Shown: positions 50,421 to 59,706, counted from the stretch's first letter. The stretch is DNA of 64,000 nucleotides from Actinomycetes bacterium (GCA_021806045.1 JAJZDI010000008.1:72483-136482), one strand, 5' to 3'. A program made the numbers and translations. Notes: generated by a model from the letters alone, not told the origin.

Positions 50421-51641
50421 TCAGGCGACCAGCCGGCGGGGGAAGGCGAGGGCGGGCACCACCGCGATGAGGCTGAGGGCGGACAGGACCCAGAAGACGG
50501 TCACCACGTCGCTGTCGTTGACCAGGAACCCGATGGCCAGCACCAGCAGGGCGCCGATCCCGTTGGCCAGGCCGAGGGCGATGCCCGATCCCATCGAGCG
50601 GTTCTCGGGGAAGATGTCCTGGCCGATGAGGACGGTGGTCGACGCGGTGAGGAACAGTGCGATCCCGAGCAGGGCGGCGGCGATCCAGATCCAGGCGCCG
50701 CGCATGGTGGCGACCGGCACGATGAGCACGGCGGTGGCGACGGCCGACGCCACCAGCACCGGCAGGCGCCCGAACCGGTCGGCCAGGTGGCCGCCCCACA
50801 GGTTGCCGACCACCCCCACCACGATCATGGTGGTGATGATCGACGCCCCTGCAACCAGGCTGCCTCCGCGCACGTGCCACATGATGGGGATGAAGGTGGC
50901 CAACCCGAAGGTGGTCAGGGCCCGGATGCTGCGGTAGCTGATGAGCAGGGCCAGGGGCCGACCGTGCTCGTTCCACCGGATGGCGCTGCCCGTCCGTGGG
51001 CGGGGGGGAAGGCGGGGGGCCCACCGCAGGACGAGTACCACCGTGATGAGCCCGGGGATGGCGATGATCCACAGGTAGGCGAGACCGAGGGTGGACGCAA
51101 CCAGGCTGGCCGCCGTCGGCCAGATGCCCCGGCCCAGCTCGCCCCCGACCAGGAAGACCGACGTGAGCAGTCCCCGCCGGCCCTGGACCATGCTGCGGAC
51201 CCCGGCCAGGGCCTGGGGGTGGAAGAAGGCGCTGCCCAGGCCGATCACCAGGAGCAGCACGACGAGCAGGGCGGCGCTGTGGGTCACGCCGAGGAGGCCG
51301 CCCCCGAGCGAGCTCAGCAGGAGCCCGAGGGCGACGAGCGAACTGCCGCCGATGCGGTCGGCGAACCAGCCGACCACGGGTTGGAGCGCCTGGCCGATGG
51401 TGAGCGATGCCACCAGCACGCCGGCCATGGTGATGGGCAGGCGGACGGAGACGAGCACGGCCGGGAGCACGCCGGGCAGGTAGTTGGCGGCGCCGTCGTT
51501 GAGGAGGTGGGCCCAGGTGAGGCCGAAGAGCCGCCGGGCGTCGCCGTCGCCGCCGAGTGTGCCCCGCAGCCCGGACTGTGGCTCCCCGCCGCCCTCGAGG
51601 CGCCGGTCACCCTCGGCTGTCGGTTCTCTCATGGTGGTCAC
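50421..51641 (-). CDS. MFS transporter, fosmidomycin-resistance-like
   Basis: The protein is 406 residues from a GTG at 51641 with GGAGG 9 bases upstream. Twelve membrane helices are predicted. AHLLNDGAANYLPGVLPAVL and GWFADRIGGSSLVALGLLLS, then SAFFHPQALAGVRSMVQGRR match the Fsr-type subgroup (the FHPQ/A motif is characteristic). The N-terminal 35 residues are an extra Gly/Glu/Arg-rich extension. It could export a small drug or an arabinose-type compound; the substrate is unknown. Confidence 0.87.
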   Translation of the reverse strand: MTTMREPTAEGDRRLEGGGEPQSGLRGTLGGDGDARRLFGLTWAHLLNDGAANYLPGVLPAVLVSVRLPITMAGVLVASLTIGQALQPVVGWFADRIGGSSLVALGLLLSSLGGGLLGVTHSAALLVVLLLVIGLGSAFFHPQALAGVRSMVQGRRGLLTSVFLVGGELGRGIWPTAASLVASTLGLAYLWIIAIPGLITVVLVLRWAPRLPPRPRTGSAIRWNEHGRPLALLISYRSIRALTTFGLATFIPIMWHVRGGSLVAGASIITTMIVVGVVGNLWGGHLADRFGRLPVLVASAVATAVLIVPVATMRGAWIWIAAALLGIALFLTASTTVLIGQDIFPENRSMGSGIALGLANGIGALLVLAIGFLVNDSDVVTVFWVLSALSLIAVVPALAFPRRLVA

Positions 51642-52001
51642 GGCGGTGTGCCTCCAGGTGCCACCCGGGTGCGGGCGGCGGTGGTCGTGCCGGCGGGCGG
51701 GCCGGGGTGGGGACCGCGCAGCGCGCCGATGTCAACCCTAGCGACGGCCACCGTCGTCCCTGACGGTGCGGGCAGTGGGGCATGCCGGGTAGGGGGCCGG
51801 GATGCGTGCCGGGCCGGCTCGCTCAGCGGACCCACAGGGCTCTCAGCGAACCCACAGGTGGGTGGAGGCCCTTCGGCCCTGGCGAGCCGGTCGTCCGGCG
51901 GTGCTCAATGTGAGAGCCGAGCCGGTGGCGCCCACGAGGACCCCGGTCGTCGGCAGGGAGCCGAGGCGGTGCCACCATCGCCCTGGGGGAGAGGAGACGC
52001 G
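51642..52001. other. intergenic region with a 20-bp tandem repeat
   Basis: About 360 bases between the MFS gene and a small forward gene. I see no gene in it. Two imperfect 20-base units lie at 51821-51840 and 51841-51860, sharing CTCAGCG and ACCCACAGG. The ribosome-binding site of the next gene (GGAGAGGAG) is at about 51989-51997. Confidence 0.55.
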
Positions 52002-52250
52002 ATGGACGGGATCGGCGAGGAGGGCACCTCGGTGCTCCATCTGGCCCGCCGGGCATCCGACGGCGACGGCGTCGGCGGGATCGTCGCCCGCCTGCGCGAC
52101 ATCGCATCGGCGTTACCGGAGATCCAGGCATCGATCGACGACGGCGAGGCGTGGGCCAGCTTCGACGTCGCCATGGCCGAGCTGCACGTCGCCATCGTGG
52201 CGCTCGAGGAGCTGCACGCCGACGGCCGGTTGGAGGTGGCCGGCGCCTGA
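52002..52250 (+). CDS. small acidic helical protein of unknown function
   Basis: The protein is 82 residues from the ATG at 52002, with a strong purine-rich ribosome-binding site. It is rich in Ala, Glu and Asp and likely helical (GGIVARLRDIASALPEIQAS, FDVAMAELHVAIVALEELHA). No family is recognised. The frame is open far upstream, but that part has no protein character. Confidence 0.65.
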   Translation: MDGIGEEGTSVLHLARRASDGDGVGGIVARLRDIASALPEIQASIDDGEAWASFDVAMAELHVAIVALEELHADGRLEVAGA

Positions 52251-52373
52251 CGGTGCCGGTCCCGGGGTCGGCCACGTGCCGGCCCCCTGCCCGCGCGGTG
52301 GCCGGGATCACTGGTCGGGCGGTGTGCCCACGGGCGGTGGGCTCCTGGCCCGTCCGCCTGCGACCATGGTCGG

Positions 52374-53261
52374 ATGAAGATCCGCTTCGCCGTCGCCCCC
52401 GGTCGTGCCGCCTCGGACGCCGGCCGGTTCGCCGCCTTCCTCGACGCCGCCGAGCGTCTCGGCTTCGACGGCGTCTGGCTCTCCGACGTTCCGCTCGCCC
52501 CCCTGGTCGACCCCCTGGTGGGTCTGTCGTACGCGGCGGCGTCCACCAGCCGCCTCAAGCTGGGCGCCAACATCGTGCCCCTCGGTCGCAACCCGCTCTC
52601 GCTGGCAAAGTCCCTGGCCCAGCTGGACCAGCTCTCGGGCGGACGGCTGCTGCTCAGCTTCGTCGTGGGCCTGGACCAGCCGGGCGAGCGCCGCGTGCTC
52701 GGTGCCTCCGGCCGTCACCGTGGCCGCTATCTGGAGGAGCTCCTCCCGCTGGTGCGGGCGTGGTGGGCGGGGGAGTCCGTCGATCACCGGGGCGACGCGC
52801 TGGCGTTCGACGGCGTGGCGTCGCCGGGCCGGCCGGTACAGGACCCCCTCGAGGTGTGGTTCGGCGGCCGGGGTCCCGAGGCTCTGGCCCGTTGCGGCCG
52901 GGTGGCCGACGGCTGGCTGGGGGCGGCCGTCACCCCGGCCGAGGCGGGTGGTGCGGTGGCTGCCATCACCGCTGCCGCGGTGGGAGCGGGTCGGGCCATC
53001 GATCCTGAACACTTCGGGATGAGCGTGCCCTTCGCCTGGCACGACCCCGTGCCGGCCGCGGTGGAGTCCGTGCGGTCCCGCCGGCCCGACGTCGCCGTCG
53101 AGGAGCTCCTCCCGGTGGGTGCCGACGCCCTGCGCGACCTGGTGTCCCGGTTCGCCGACGCCGGCGTGTCGAAGTTCGTGGTCCGTCCCATCGATCCGGA
53201 CGGCGACGAGGGCGGTGCGCTCGAGCGGCTGGCCGACGTGGTGCTGGCGCTCCAGACCTGA
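52374..53261 (+). CDS. LLM-class (probably F420-dependent) oxidoreductase
   Basis: The protein is 295 residues starting MKIRFAVAPGRAASDAGRFA. Luciferase-like barrel motifs: LGFDGVWLSDVPLAPLVDPL, STSRLKLGANIVPLGRNPLS, QLDQLSGGRLLLSFVVGLDQ, and PLEVWFGGRGPEALARCGRV. It is the third such protein in the window. Cofactor F420 is inferred. It converges on moaC with a 39-base gap, so a link to the molybdenum genes is not implied. Confidence 0.88.
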   Translation: MKIRFAVAPGRAASDAGRFAAFLDAAERLGFDGVWLSDVPLAPLVDPLVGLSYAAASTSRLKLGANIVPLGRNPLSLAKSLAQLDQLSGGRLLLSFVVGLDQPGERRVLGASGRHRGRYLEELLPLVRAWWAGESVDHRGDALAFDGVASPGRPVQDPLEVWFGGRGPEALARCGRVADGWLGAAVTPAEAGGAVAAITAAAVGAGRAIDPEHFGMSVPFAWHDPVPAAVESVRSRRPDVAVEELLPVGADALRDLVSRFADAGVSKFVVRPIDPDGDEGGALERLADVVLALQT

Positions 53262-53300
53262 CGGCCGCCGGCGGGAGCGACCGGGCCCGCAGCGGGAAGG

Positions 53301-53837
53301 TCAGTCCGCGGCGCGCTCCCAGGTACCCGACTTGCCCCCGCTCTTGTGCCAGAGGGTGAGGTCCTCGATGGCGACGTCGGGGTCGGCCGGCTGCGTGGCC
53401 GCCACCACGGTGAGGGCGGCCGCCGCGCAGGCGGTGAGCGCTTCCATCTCCACGCCGGTCGGGCCCACCACCTGCGCCGTCCCTTCGATCTCGACGCACC
53501 CCTCGCCGATGGCCAGCGACACGTCCACCTTCGAGCTCGTCAGCTGGTGGCACAGGGGGATCAGGTCGGAGGTGCGTTTGGCCGCCTGGATGCCGGCGAG
53601 CCGGGCCGTCGCCAACAGCTCGGGCCAGGTGATCGGCTCCTCGCCGGCGACGCCGGCCGGGGCCGGTGCTCCAGCGGCCAGCCCGGGAACCACCACACGG
53701 CACCGGGCCAGGGCCAGGCGGTTGGTCCACGGCTTGGCGCTGACGTCGACCATGTGGGCCCGCCCCCGGGCGTCGACATGGGTCAGCTCGCCGCCACCGG
53801 TGGTACCGGGCTGGGTCTCACGCATCCGACCGTGCAC
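53301..53837 (-). CDS. moaC: cyclic pyranopterin monophosphate synthase MoaC
   Basis: About 178 residues from a GTG at 53837, which has TAGCGT 6 bases upstream; ATG 53825 is an alternative. LTHVDARGRAHMVDVSAKPW is the family start, then KRTSDLIPLCHQLTSSKVDV and TGVEMEALTACAAAALTVVA, and the C-terminal LTLWHKSGGKSGTW. It turns the MoaA product into cyclic pyranopterin monophosphate. It is divergent from mobA. Confidence 0.94.
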   Translation of the reverse strand: MHGRMRETQPGTTGGGELTHVDARGRAHMVDVSAKPWTNRLALARCRVVVPGLAAGAPAPAGVAGEEPITWPELLATARLAGIQAAKRTSDLIPLCHQLTSSKVDVSLAIGEGCVEIEGTAQVVGPTGVEMEALTACAAAALTVVAATQPADPDVAIEDLTLWHKSGGKSGTWERAAD

Positions 53838-53885
53838 GTGAGGACGCTACCGCGGCCGGGTCCGCTCCGGTGCCCCGGGCGCGCC

Positions 53886-54560
53886 ATGCTGGTGTCCATG
53901 GGTGCCGACGAGGGGACGACCGGAGGTGGCGACGACCGCCCGAAGGTCGCCGGCATCGTCCTGACCGGCGGGCAGAGCCGGCGGATGGGGTTCGACAAGG
54001 CCCTCCTCGAGGTGGGGGGCACCCCCAGCGCGGTGCGCATCGGCCGGCTCCTGCGCCAGGTCACGGTGGCCGCGGTCGAGGTGGGACCTGGCCGGTCGGG
54101 GCTGGGCGCGCTGCACGAGGACCCGCCGGGGTCGGGTCCGCTGGTGGCCCTGGTGGCAGGGGCGTCCGCCCTGCGAGCGAGCGGGTACGAGGGACCCGTC
54201 CTGGTGGTGGCGTGCGACCTCCCCGGCCTCACCGGCCGGGTGCTGACCATGCTCGCCACCTGGCCCGGTCCCGCGTCGGTGGTCCCCGTGGTGGCGGGCC
54301 AGCCGCAGCTCCTGTGCGCTCGGTGGTCGCCGGGGGCGCTGGCGTCCGCGGCCGCGTTGGTGGCATCGGGGGAGCGGGCCATGCGCTCGCTTCTGGCCGC
54401 GCCCGGCCCCGAGGGCGTGGAGCTACCGGGACCGGATCGGTGGGAGCCGGAGGTCGACGAACGGGCCTTCGCCGACGCGGACACCCCGGACGACCTCGAC
54501 CGGCTGGGGATCGCCCGCCGCCCACGACCGGAGCCGTCCGGTGAGGCAGCACTACCATGA
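53886..54560 (+). CDS. mobA: MobA-like molybdenum cofactor guanylyltransferase
   Basis: About 224 residues from an ATG at 53886 (ATG 53898 also possible). The nucleotide-binding start VAGIVLTGGQSRRMGFDKAL has the LxGGxSxRMGxDK signature. DPPGSGPLVALVAG and VLVVACDLPGLTGRVL follow, with the metal-binding Asp in the latter. The C-terminus has the Asp-rich FADADTPDDLDRLG. It would attach GMP to Mo-molybdopterin for DMSO-reductase-family enzymes, which fits the subunit at the right edge of the window. Confidence 0.88.
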   Translation: MLVSMGADEGTTGGGDDRPKVAGIVLTGGQSRRMGFDKALLEVGGTPSAVRIGRLLRQVTVAAVEVGPGRSGLGALHEDPPGSGPLVALVAGASALRASGYEGPVLVVACDLPGLTGRVLTMLATWPGPASVVPVVAGQPQLLCARWSPGALASAAALVASGERAMRSLLAAPGPEGVELPGPDRWEPEVDERAFADADTPDDLDRLGIARRPRPEPSGEAALP

Positions 54561-54564
54561 GACG

Positions 54565-55068
54565 ATGACCCAGCTCCCCGAGGGCGCCGACTGGCTGTAC
54601 GCGGGTGACGACCCGCTGCCGGTGGCCGAGGCCTCGGCGTGGGCGGTCCTTCCCGGCTGCGGTGCGGTGGTGACCTTCTGTGGGACGGTGCGGGACCACG
54701 CCGACGGGCGGCCGGGGGTCGTCCACCTCGACTACGAGGCCTACCTCGAACAGGTCCTGCCGCGACTCGAGGCGGTGGCCGGCGCGGCCCGGTCTGGCTG
54801 GCCCGAGCTCGGACGGGTGGCGCTGCTCCACCGGCTGGGCCACCTGGAGGTGACCGAGGTGTCGGTCGTCGTGGTGGTGTCGGCCCCCCACCGGGCCGAG
54901 GCGTTCGACGCGGCCCGGTTCTGCATCGACTCCGTCAAGGCGTCCGTGCCCATCTGGAAGCGGGAGACGTGGGAGGGCGGTTCCGACTGGGGGTTGTGCG
55001 CCCACGATGTGGTCGACGTCACTCCCCACGGCGACGCGGCGCTGTCGGCCGCCGACCCGTCGTCCTGA
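54565..55068 (+). CDS. moaE: molybdopterin synthase catalytic subunit MoaE
   Basis: The product is 167 residues from the ATG at 54565, which has TACCAT 6 bases upstream (a GTG at 54541 is the first possible start). GCGAVVTFCGTVRDHADGRP, then LDYEAYLEQVLPRLEAVA, LLHRLGHLEVTEVSVVVVV, APHRAEAFDAARFCIDSVKA and VPIWKRETWEGGSDW are MoaE motifs with the catalytic Lys pair. It joins sulfur from MoaD thiocarboxylate to the precursor. Confidence 0.94.
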   Translation: MTQLPEGADWLYAGDDPLPVAEASAWAVLPGCGAVVTFCGTVRDHADGRPGVVHLDYEAYLEQVLPRLEAVAGAARSGWPELGRVALLHRLGHLEVTEVSVVVVVSAPHRAEAFDAARFCIDSVKASVPIWKRETWEGGSDWGLCAHDVVDVTPHGDAALSAADPSS

Positions 55069-55078
55069 CGGTCGCGCC

Positions 55079-56365
55079 GTGCACGGACCGGGCACCGATC
55101 GGAAGGACGGCCACCACCTGGTGCCGTTGGGTGAGGCGCGTGACCACGTCCTCGCCCGGTGCCGCTCCCTCGCCCCCATCGAGTGCGACCTGGTCGATGC
55201 GGCCGGCGCCGTGCTGGCCGCCCCCGTCCGCGCCGCCCACGACGTCCCCCCGTTCGCCAACTCGGCCATGGACGGCTACGCCCTGCGTGCGGCGGACAGC
55301 GCCGGGGCACCCGTGACCCTGGTGGTGGTGGGTGCGGTCATGGCCGGGGAGGTACCCGCCGTCCCGGTGGGAGCCGGCCAGGCCGTCCGGATCATGACCG
55401 GCGCGCCGGTGCCCGACGGCGCCGACGCCGTCTGCAAGGTCGAGCGCACCCGGCCGGGCGAACCGGGAACCGTCGTGATCGAACGGTCCGTCGACGCGGG
55501 GGAGAACGTCCGTGCCCCGGGCGAGGACATCGCCGCCGGCGACGAGGTGTTCGCCCCCGGCACCGTCCTCACCCCGGCCCATGTCGGGGTGCTGGCCAGT
55601 CTGGGGGTGGAGGCGGTGACCGTCCACCCCCGGCCCCGGGTGGCCGTGCTCGCCACCGGCGACGAGCTGGTGAGCGGTCCGGCACCGCTGGCACCGGGGA
55701 AGATCCGCGACGCCAACCGGCCCGCCCTCCTGGCTCAGCTGGCCGAGGACGGCTTCGTGCCGGTCGACCTCGGTCGGGTGGGCGACGACCCCGACGCGGT
55801 GGCGGACGCCCTGGAGCGAGGCGGTGCCACCGCCGACGCGGTGGTGGTCACCGGCGGCGTCAGCGTGGGCGACCGCGACGTGGCCAAGGAGGTGGTGGGC
55901 CGGCTGTGCGACGACATGCGGTGGATGCAGGTGGCCATCAAGCCGGCCAAGCCGTTCGCCTTCGGCATCATGACCGCGTCCGGCGTGCCCGTCTTCGGCC
56001 TGCCGGGCAACCCGGTGTCGGCCCTCGTCTCCTACGAGCTCTTCGCCCGGCCCGCCCTCCGGCAGCGTGCCGGCCACGGCAACGTCGACCGGCCCCGGCT
56101 GGCTGCCGTGGCAGACGCCGACCTGCGGCGACGTGCCGACGGCAAGCTGCACCTGATGCGGGTGGTGGCCAGCGCGGGACCGGACGGGACCGTGCGGGTC
56201 CGGCCGGTGGCCGGCCAGGCATCCCACCAGCTGCGCTCACTGGCCGACGCCGACGGCCTGGCCCTGGTGCCCGACGGTGACGGTGTGCGGGCGGGGGAGG
56301 CGGTCGAGGTCCTGGTGGTCGACGCCGACCGGCTGGCCGGTCCCGACCGTCCGTGGGGGTGGTGA
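55079..56365 (+). CDS. moeA: molybdopterin molybdenumtransferase MoeA
   Basis: About 428 residues from a GTG at 55079. FANSAMDGYALRAADSAGAP is the canonical MoeA start region, followed by VRIMTGAPVPDGADAVCKVE, VAVLATGDELVSG, then GKIRDANRPALLAQL, VVVTGGVSVGDRDVAKEVVG and VFGLPGNPVSALVSYELFAR. It inserts molybdate into adenylylated molybdopterin. The stop overlaps the moaA start by 4 bases. Confidence 0.95.
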   Translation: MHGPGTDRKDGHHLVPLGEARDHVLARCRSLAPIECDLVDAAGAVLAAPVRAAHDVPPFANSAMDGYALRAADSAGAPVTLVVVGAVMAGEVPAVPVGAGQAVRIMTGAPVPDGADAVCKVERTRPGEPGTVVIERSVDAGENVRAPGEDIAAGDEVFAPGTVLTPAHVGVLASLGVEAVTVHPRPRVAVLATGDELVSGPAPLAPGKIRDANRPALLAQLAEDGFVPVDLGRVGDDPDAVADALERGGATADAVVVTGGVSVGDRDVAKEVVGRLCDDMRWMQVAIKPAKPFAFGIMTASGVPVFGLPGNPVSALVSYELFARPALRQRAGHGNVDRPRLAAVADADLRRRADGKLHLMRVVASAGPDGTVRVRPVAGQASHQLRSLADADGLALVPDGDGVRAGEAVEVLVVDADRLAGPDRPWGW

Positions 56366-57423
56366 CCGTGCCCGGCGACGCCGTCCCCGTCACTCTCGGC
56401 CGGCCGTCCCCCGGTCCGGCGGCCGCACCGACGGAGGGACCGCTCGTCGACACCTACGGGCGGGTCCACACCGACCTGCGCATCTCGGTCACCGACCGGT
56501 GCAACTTCCGCTGCGTCTACTGCATGCCGGAGGAGGGGGTGCCGTTCCTGCCCCGCCAGGAGATCCTCACCTTCGAGGAGATCGCCCGGGTGGCCCGGGT
56601 GGCCCGCGACCTCGGGGTCCGGTCGGTGCGCTTCACCGGTGGCGAGCCCCTCCTGCGCCACCACGTGGCCGACCTGGTGGCCATGGTGGCCGAGGCCGGG
56701 TTCGACGACCTGGCCCTCACCACCAACGGCACGTCGCTGGCGACACTGGCACCCGACCTGGCCGGGGCGGGACTGCGGCGGGTCAACATCAGCTGCGACT
56801 CGCTGCGCCCCGAGCGGTTCGCCGCCATCAGGCGTCGGGGCGACCTGGCCATGGTGCTGGCGGCCATGGACGCGGCCGAGGCGGCCGGGCTGGCGCCCGT
56901 CAAGGTGAACGTGGTGGTGATGGCGGGGGTCAACGACGACGAGGTGGTCGACTTCGCCGCCTTCGCCCGCGACACGGGGCGGCTGGTGCGCTTCATCGAG
57001 TTCATGCCCCTCGACGCCGCCGGCCGGTGGCAGCGGGACCAGGTGGTGTCGGCCGCCGACATCCTGGGCGCCATCGGTGCCCGGTGGCCGCTCGAGGCGG
57101 TCCCACCGGCCCCGGACGATCCCGCCCCCGCCGAGGTGTTCCGCTTCGCCGACGGTGCCGGGTCGATCGGCGTGGTGGCCAGTGTCACCCGCCCGTTCTG
57201 CGGCACCTGCAACCGGCTGCGCCTCACGGCCGACGGTTCGGTCCGCAACTGCCTGTTCTCCGACGACGAGCGGTCGGTGCGTGACGTGCTGCGGTCGGGT
57301 GGCAGCGACGACGAGGTGGCCGCCGTGCTGCGCCAGGCGGTGTGGGGGAAGCTGCCGGGCCACGGCATCAACGACCCCGGGTTCCTGCGCCCGTCCCGCT
57401 CCATGTCGATGATCGGGGGCTGA
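56362..57423 (+). CDS. moaA: GTP 3',8-cyclase MoaA (radical SAM)
   Basis: The protein is 353 residues from a GTG that overlaps the moeA stop. The radical-SAM cluster cysteines are in TDRCNFRCVYCMPEEG (Cys 47, 51, 54). VRFTGGEPLLR is the SAM-binding GGEP motif. The second cluster is in RPFCGTCNRLRLTADG and VRNCLFS, and the protein ends with the conserved double Gly (SMSMIGG). It starts molybdopterin synthesis from GTP. Confidence 0.96.
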   Translation: MTVPGDAVPVTLGRPSPGPAAAPTEGPLVDTYGRVHTDLRISVTDRCNFRCVYCMPEEGVPFLPRQEILTFEEIARVARVARDLGVRSVRFTGGEPLLRHHVADLVAMVAEAGFDDLALTTNGTSLATLAPDLAGAGLRRVNISCDSLRPERFAAIRRRGDLAMVLAAMDAAEAAGLAPVKVNVVVMAGVNDDEVVDFAAFARDTGRLVRFIEFMPLDAAGRWQRDQVVSAADILGAIGARWPLEAVPPAPDDPAPAEVFRFADGAGSIGVVASVTRPFCGTCNRLRLTADGSVRNCLFSDDERSVRDVLRSGGSDDEVAAVLRQAVWGKLPGHGINDPGFLRPSRSMSMIGG

Positions 57424-57425
57424 GG

Positions 57426-57662
57426 GTGGCCGGACTGCGCCTCTTCGGCCCGGCCGCCGACGCGGCGGGGACGCGCAGCGACACCGTCCCCGGGGTCACG
57501 GTGGCGGACGTGGTCGCCGCCGCCACCGAGCGCTACGGGGCGGAGTTCTCGCGGGTGGCCGCCATCTGCCGAGTGTGGGTCAACGGCGACCAGGCGTCAC
57601 CCGACACCCCGGTCGGCGACGGCGACGAGGTCGCCCTGCTGCCCCCCGTGTCCGGCGGCTGA
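57426..57662 (+). CDS. moaD: molybdopterin synthase sulfur carrier MoaD
   Basis: The product is 78 residues from a GTG at 57426, 2 bases after the moaA stop. It is a beta-grasp protein ending DGDEVALLPPVSGG, with the free C-terminal Gly-Gly that becomes the thiocarboxylate. In contrast to CysO in the same window, nothing follows the di-glycine. It is the last gene of the mobA-moaE-moeA-moaA-moaD run. Confidence 0.93.
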   Translation: MAGLRLFGPAADAAGTRSDTVPGVTVADVVAAATERYGAEFSRVAAICRVWVNGDQASPDTPVGDGDEVALLPPVSGG

Positions 57663-57678
57663 CCGGCGGGCGGGCGCA

Positions 57679-58581
57679 TCACGAGCCACTTCCGCGGTCC
57701 GGGCTCGGCAGCATCGCCAAGCCGTGTTCGACTTTCCGCCTGGGTCCGCAGAGCAGGTTCGGGAATCGCTCGTTCACCACGTTCTCGTGGAAGAAGTGTT
57801 GATGGGTCGACGGCTGCTGCAGGTCGACGACCTGGAAGTCGAGATCCACCGCATACACCGATTCGAACGTTCCACACACTTCTTCCGTGAAGGTGACGAT
57901 CGACATGCGGCGAAACACGTTCAAGCAGTAGTGGTTGACTTCCAAGAACACGACCGGCTGATCCCGGCGCAGGATGTCCCGGGCTCCCGCCAGTACCTCC
58001 AGCTCGAACCCCTCCGTATCGGTCTTGATGAAGGCGATCGAGTCCATTCGCAGCTCCTCGGCGATGTCATCGAGCGTGCGCACCGGAACTTCGATTTCGG
58101 AGAAGTCGACATACCGTGCGGCGGCGTCCTCGTAGCCGACGAATGCGCCGAATCCCCAACCCTTGTGGACGAACATCGATGTGACGGAAGGACTCGCTCC
58201 CGCCGCACATCTGACCGGATGGACGCGATCCAGGCCATGGCGGTCCACGTTGTGGCGCAAGCATGCGAACGTCTCCGGGATCGGCTCGACGGCTATCACC
58301 GCGCTGCTGCGGCGCGCGGCGATCGTCGCGGTGATGCCGATGTTGGCACCGACGTCGACTGTGCCGTGCTGAGGCGAGCAGAACGCGTCGAAGATGGGAA
58401 GCAGGTCGATCGGCCCACCGCGTCCCATGTGCGTCAAGTAGTGGTCGTCAGCCGGAGCCACGAAGCTCATTTCGATGCCGTCGATGGCAAGCTCCTTGGC
58501 CATCCAGTCGTCCCGAGGCACCGCGGCAGAGCGCGGTCCGCGTCCAGGAGAAGGTTCGTGGCGACGTCGCAGGAAGTTCAA
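57679..58581 (-). CDS. FkbM-family methyltransferase
   Basis: About 300 residues from a TTG at 58581 with GAGGAG 8 bases upstream; ATG 58503 is an alternative. FkbM signatures: TVDVGANIGITATIAARRSS, AVEPIPETFACLRHNVDRHG, VPVRTLDDIAEEL, then FIKTDTEGFELEVLAGARDI and VVFLEVNHYCLN. These enzymes usually O-methylate sugars or natural products. It sits between moaD and mog and looks less GC-rich than its neighbours, so horizontal acquisition is possible. Confidence 0.85.
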   Translation of the reverse strand: MNFLRRRHEPSPGRGPRSAAVPRDDWMAKELAIDGIEMSFVAPADDHYLTHMGRGGPIDLLPIFDAFCSPQHGTVDVGANIGITATIAARRSSAVIAVEPIPETFACLRHNVDRHGLDRVHPVRCAAGASPSVTSMFVHKGWGFGAFVGYEDAAARYVDFSEIEVPVRTLDDIAEELRMDSIAFIKTDTEGFELEVLAGARDILRRDQPVVFLEVNHYCLNVFRRMSIVTFTEEVCGTFESVYAVDLDFQVVDLQQPSTHQHFFHENVVNERFPNLLCGPRRKVEHGLAMLPSPDRGSGS

Positions 58582-59120
58582 GGCGGGGCTCCTCGGGTGC
58601 GTGAATGACTGGCTCTGGCGTGGCGGTGGGCGTCGGCGGTCACCGTGGACGACGTCGTTGGCGAGACGGGGTGGAGGCGTGAGAGCTCGCCCTGTGGTGC
58701 ATACCGCCGGCCGGCTCGCACGGCGGCCCGTGGCGAGTGAGCCGTCCAGCCGGTGTCCCGTTGTGGCGTCCACTGAACGCTTTCGAGCCTAGGGGAACGC
58801 GCACCATTGTGCCTGTCCGCCACGCCACGACGCGGGCGCCCGGCGACGGCCGGTTACCTCCTTGGCCGTGTCCGCTGGAACAGCGGGACATTGGTATGCG
58901 AGGTACGCGAGTGAACGAGGCGAGAGCGGCTACGCATCCTGATGCGGCCCCCACCGATGGGTGATGCAGGCGACGCAGCAGCGCCTGGCAACGTTCGCCG
59001 CAGTGCGTCGCGAGGTGCCGCCCGTCGGTCAGGTACCGTCGAACGGACCCCGGGCCCGGTCCCCGGAGGGGCGCATCTGCAGGGCGGGACGACGGCGGCT
59101 CGGAAGCGGTGGACGTGGGC
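58582..59120. other. 539-base intergenic region with no gene seen
   Basis: Open frames here are short and Arg/Pro/Thr-rich, with no recognisable family. I see no tRNA or hairpin of note. It may hold the promoter of the FkbM gene and the terminator of mog, but neither is clear. Confidence 0.5.
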
Positions 59121-59663
59121 TCAGGTCGCAGGGATGTCGCCGTGCCCGTGCCGATGGCCCTGCCCGTGAGGGTGCGGGTCCCCCCCGGCCAGGAGTGCCA
59201 GCGCGTGGGGCACCACGTCGAGCACCGCCTCCAGGCAGGCCACCGCACCGGCTGGTGATCCGGGCGTGTTGAGCACCAGGCACCGGTCGACGGTTCCGGC
59301 CACTCCCCGCGACAGCCGGCCCTTCCGGTCGGCCAGCCGCATGGCCTCAGCCAGTCCGGGGGCCTGGCGTTCGACCACGGCCAGGGTGGCCTCCGGGGTC
59401 ACGTCCCGGGGCCCGAACCCGGTGCCGCCGGTCGTCACGATCACACCCGCGAAGCCGTCGGCCAGCTCCCGGAGGGCGTCGGCCACCGGGGCCTCGCCGT
59501 CGGGGACGATGCGGACCTCGACCACGTCGAACCCGGCGCCGGTCAGCGCCCCGACCACCGCCGGGCCGGAGCGGTCTTCGGCCGTTCCCGCGTGCACCGA
59601 GTCGGACACGGTGACCACCTTGGCCGCCGGGCGGGCTTGCTGGTCGCCCGAGGGAGGTGGCAC
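59121..59663 (-). CDS. mog: molybdopterin adenylyltransferase (MogA/MoaB-like)
   Basis: About 180 residues from the GTG at 59663, which has TACGCT 6 bases upstream. VVTVSDSVHAGTAEDRSGPA, VRIVPDGEAPVADALRELAD, then VIVTTGGTGFGPRDVTPEAT and LVLNTPGSPAGAVACLEAVL are MogA/MoaB motifs. A His-rich tail, HGQGHRHGHGD, ends the protein and could bind metal. It adenylylates molybdopterin before MoeA acts. Confidence 0.92.
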   Translation of the reverse strand: MPPPSGDQQARPAAKVVTVSDSVHAGTAEDRSGPAVVGALTGAGFDVVEVRIVPDGEAPVADALRELADGFAGVIVTTGGTGFGPRDVTPEATLAVVERQAPGLAEAMRLADRKGRLSRGVAGTVDRCLVLNTPGSPAGAVACLEAVLDVVPHALALLAGGDPHPHGQGHRHGHGDIPAT

Positions 59664-59706
59664 GCAGGCAGCGTACCGGCGGAGCTGGTCGCTAACATGC
59701 GCTGCG

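Noticed and set aside
53838..53885. Molybdenum-cofactor riboswitch before the moa genes
   Set aside because: The 48-base divergent gap is too short, and the moaC start looks leaderless.
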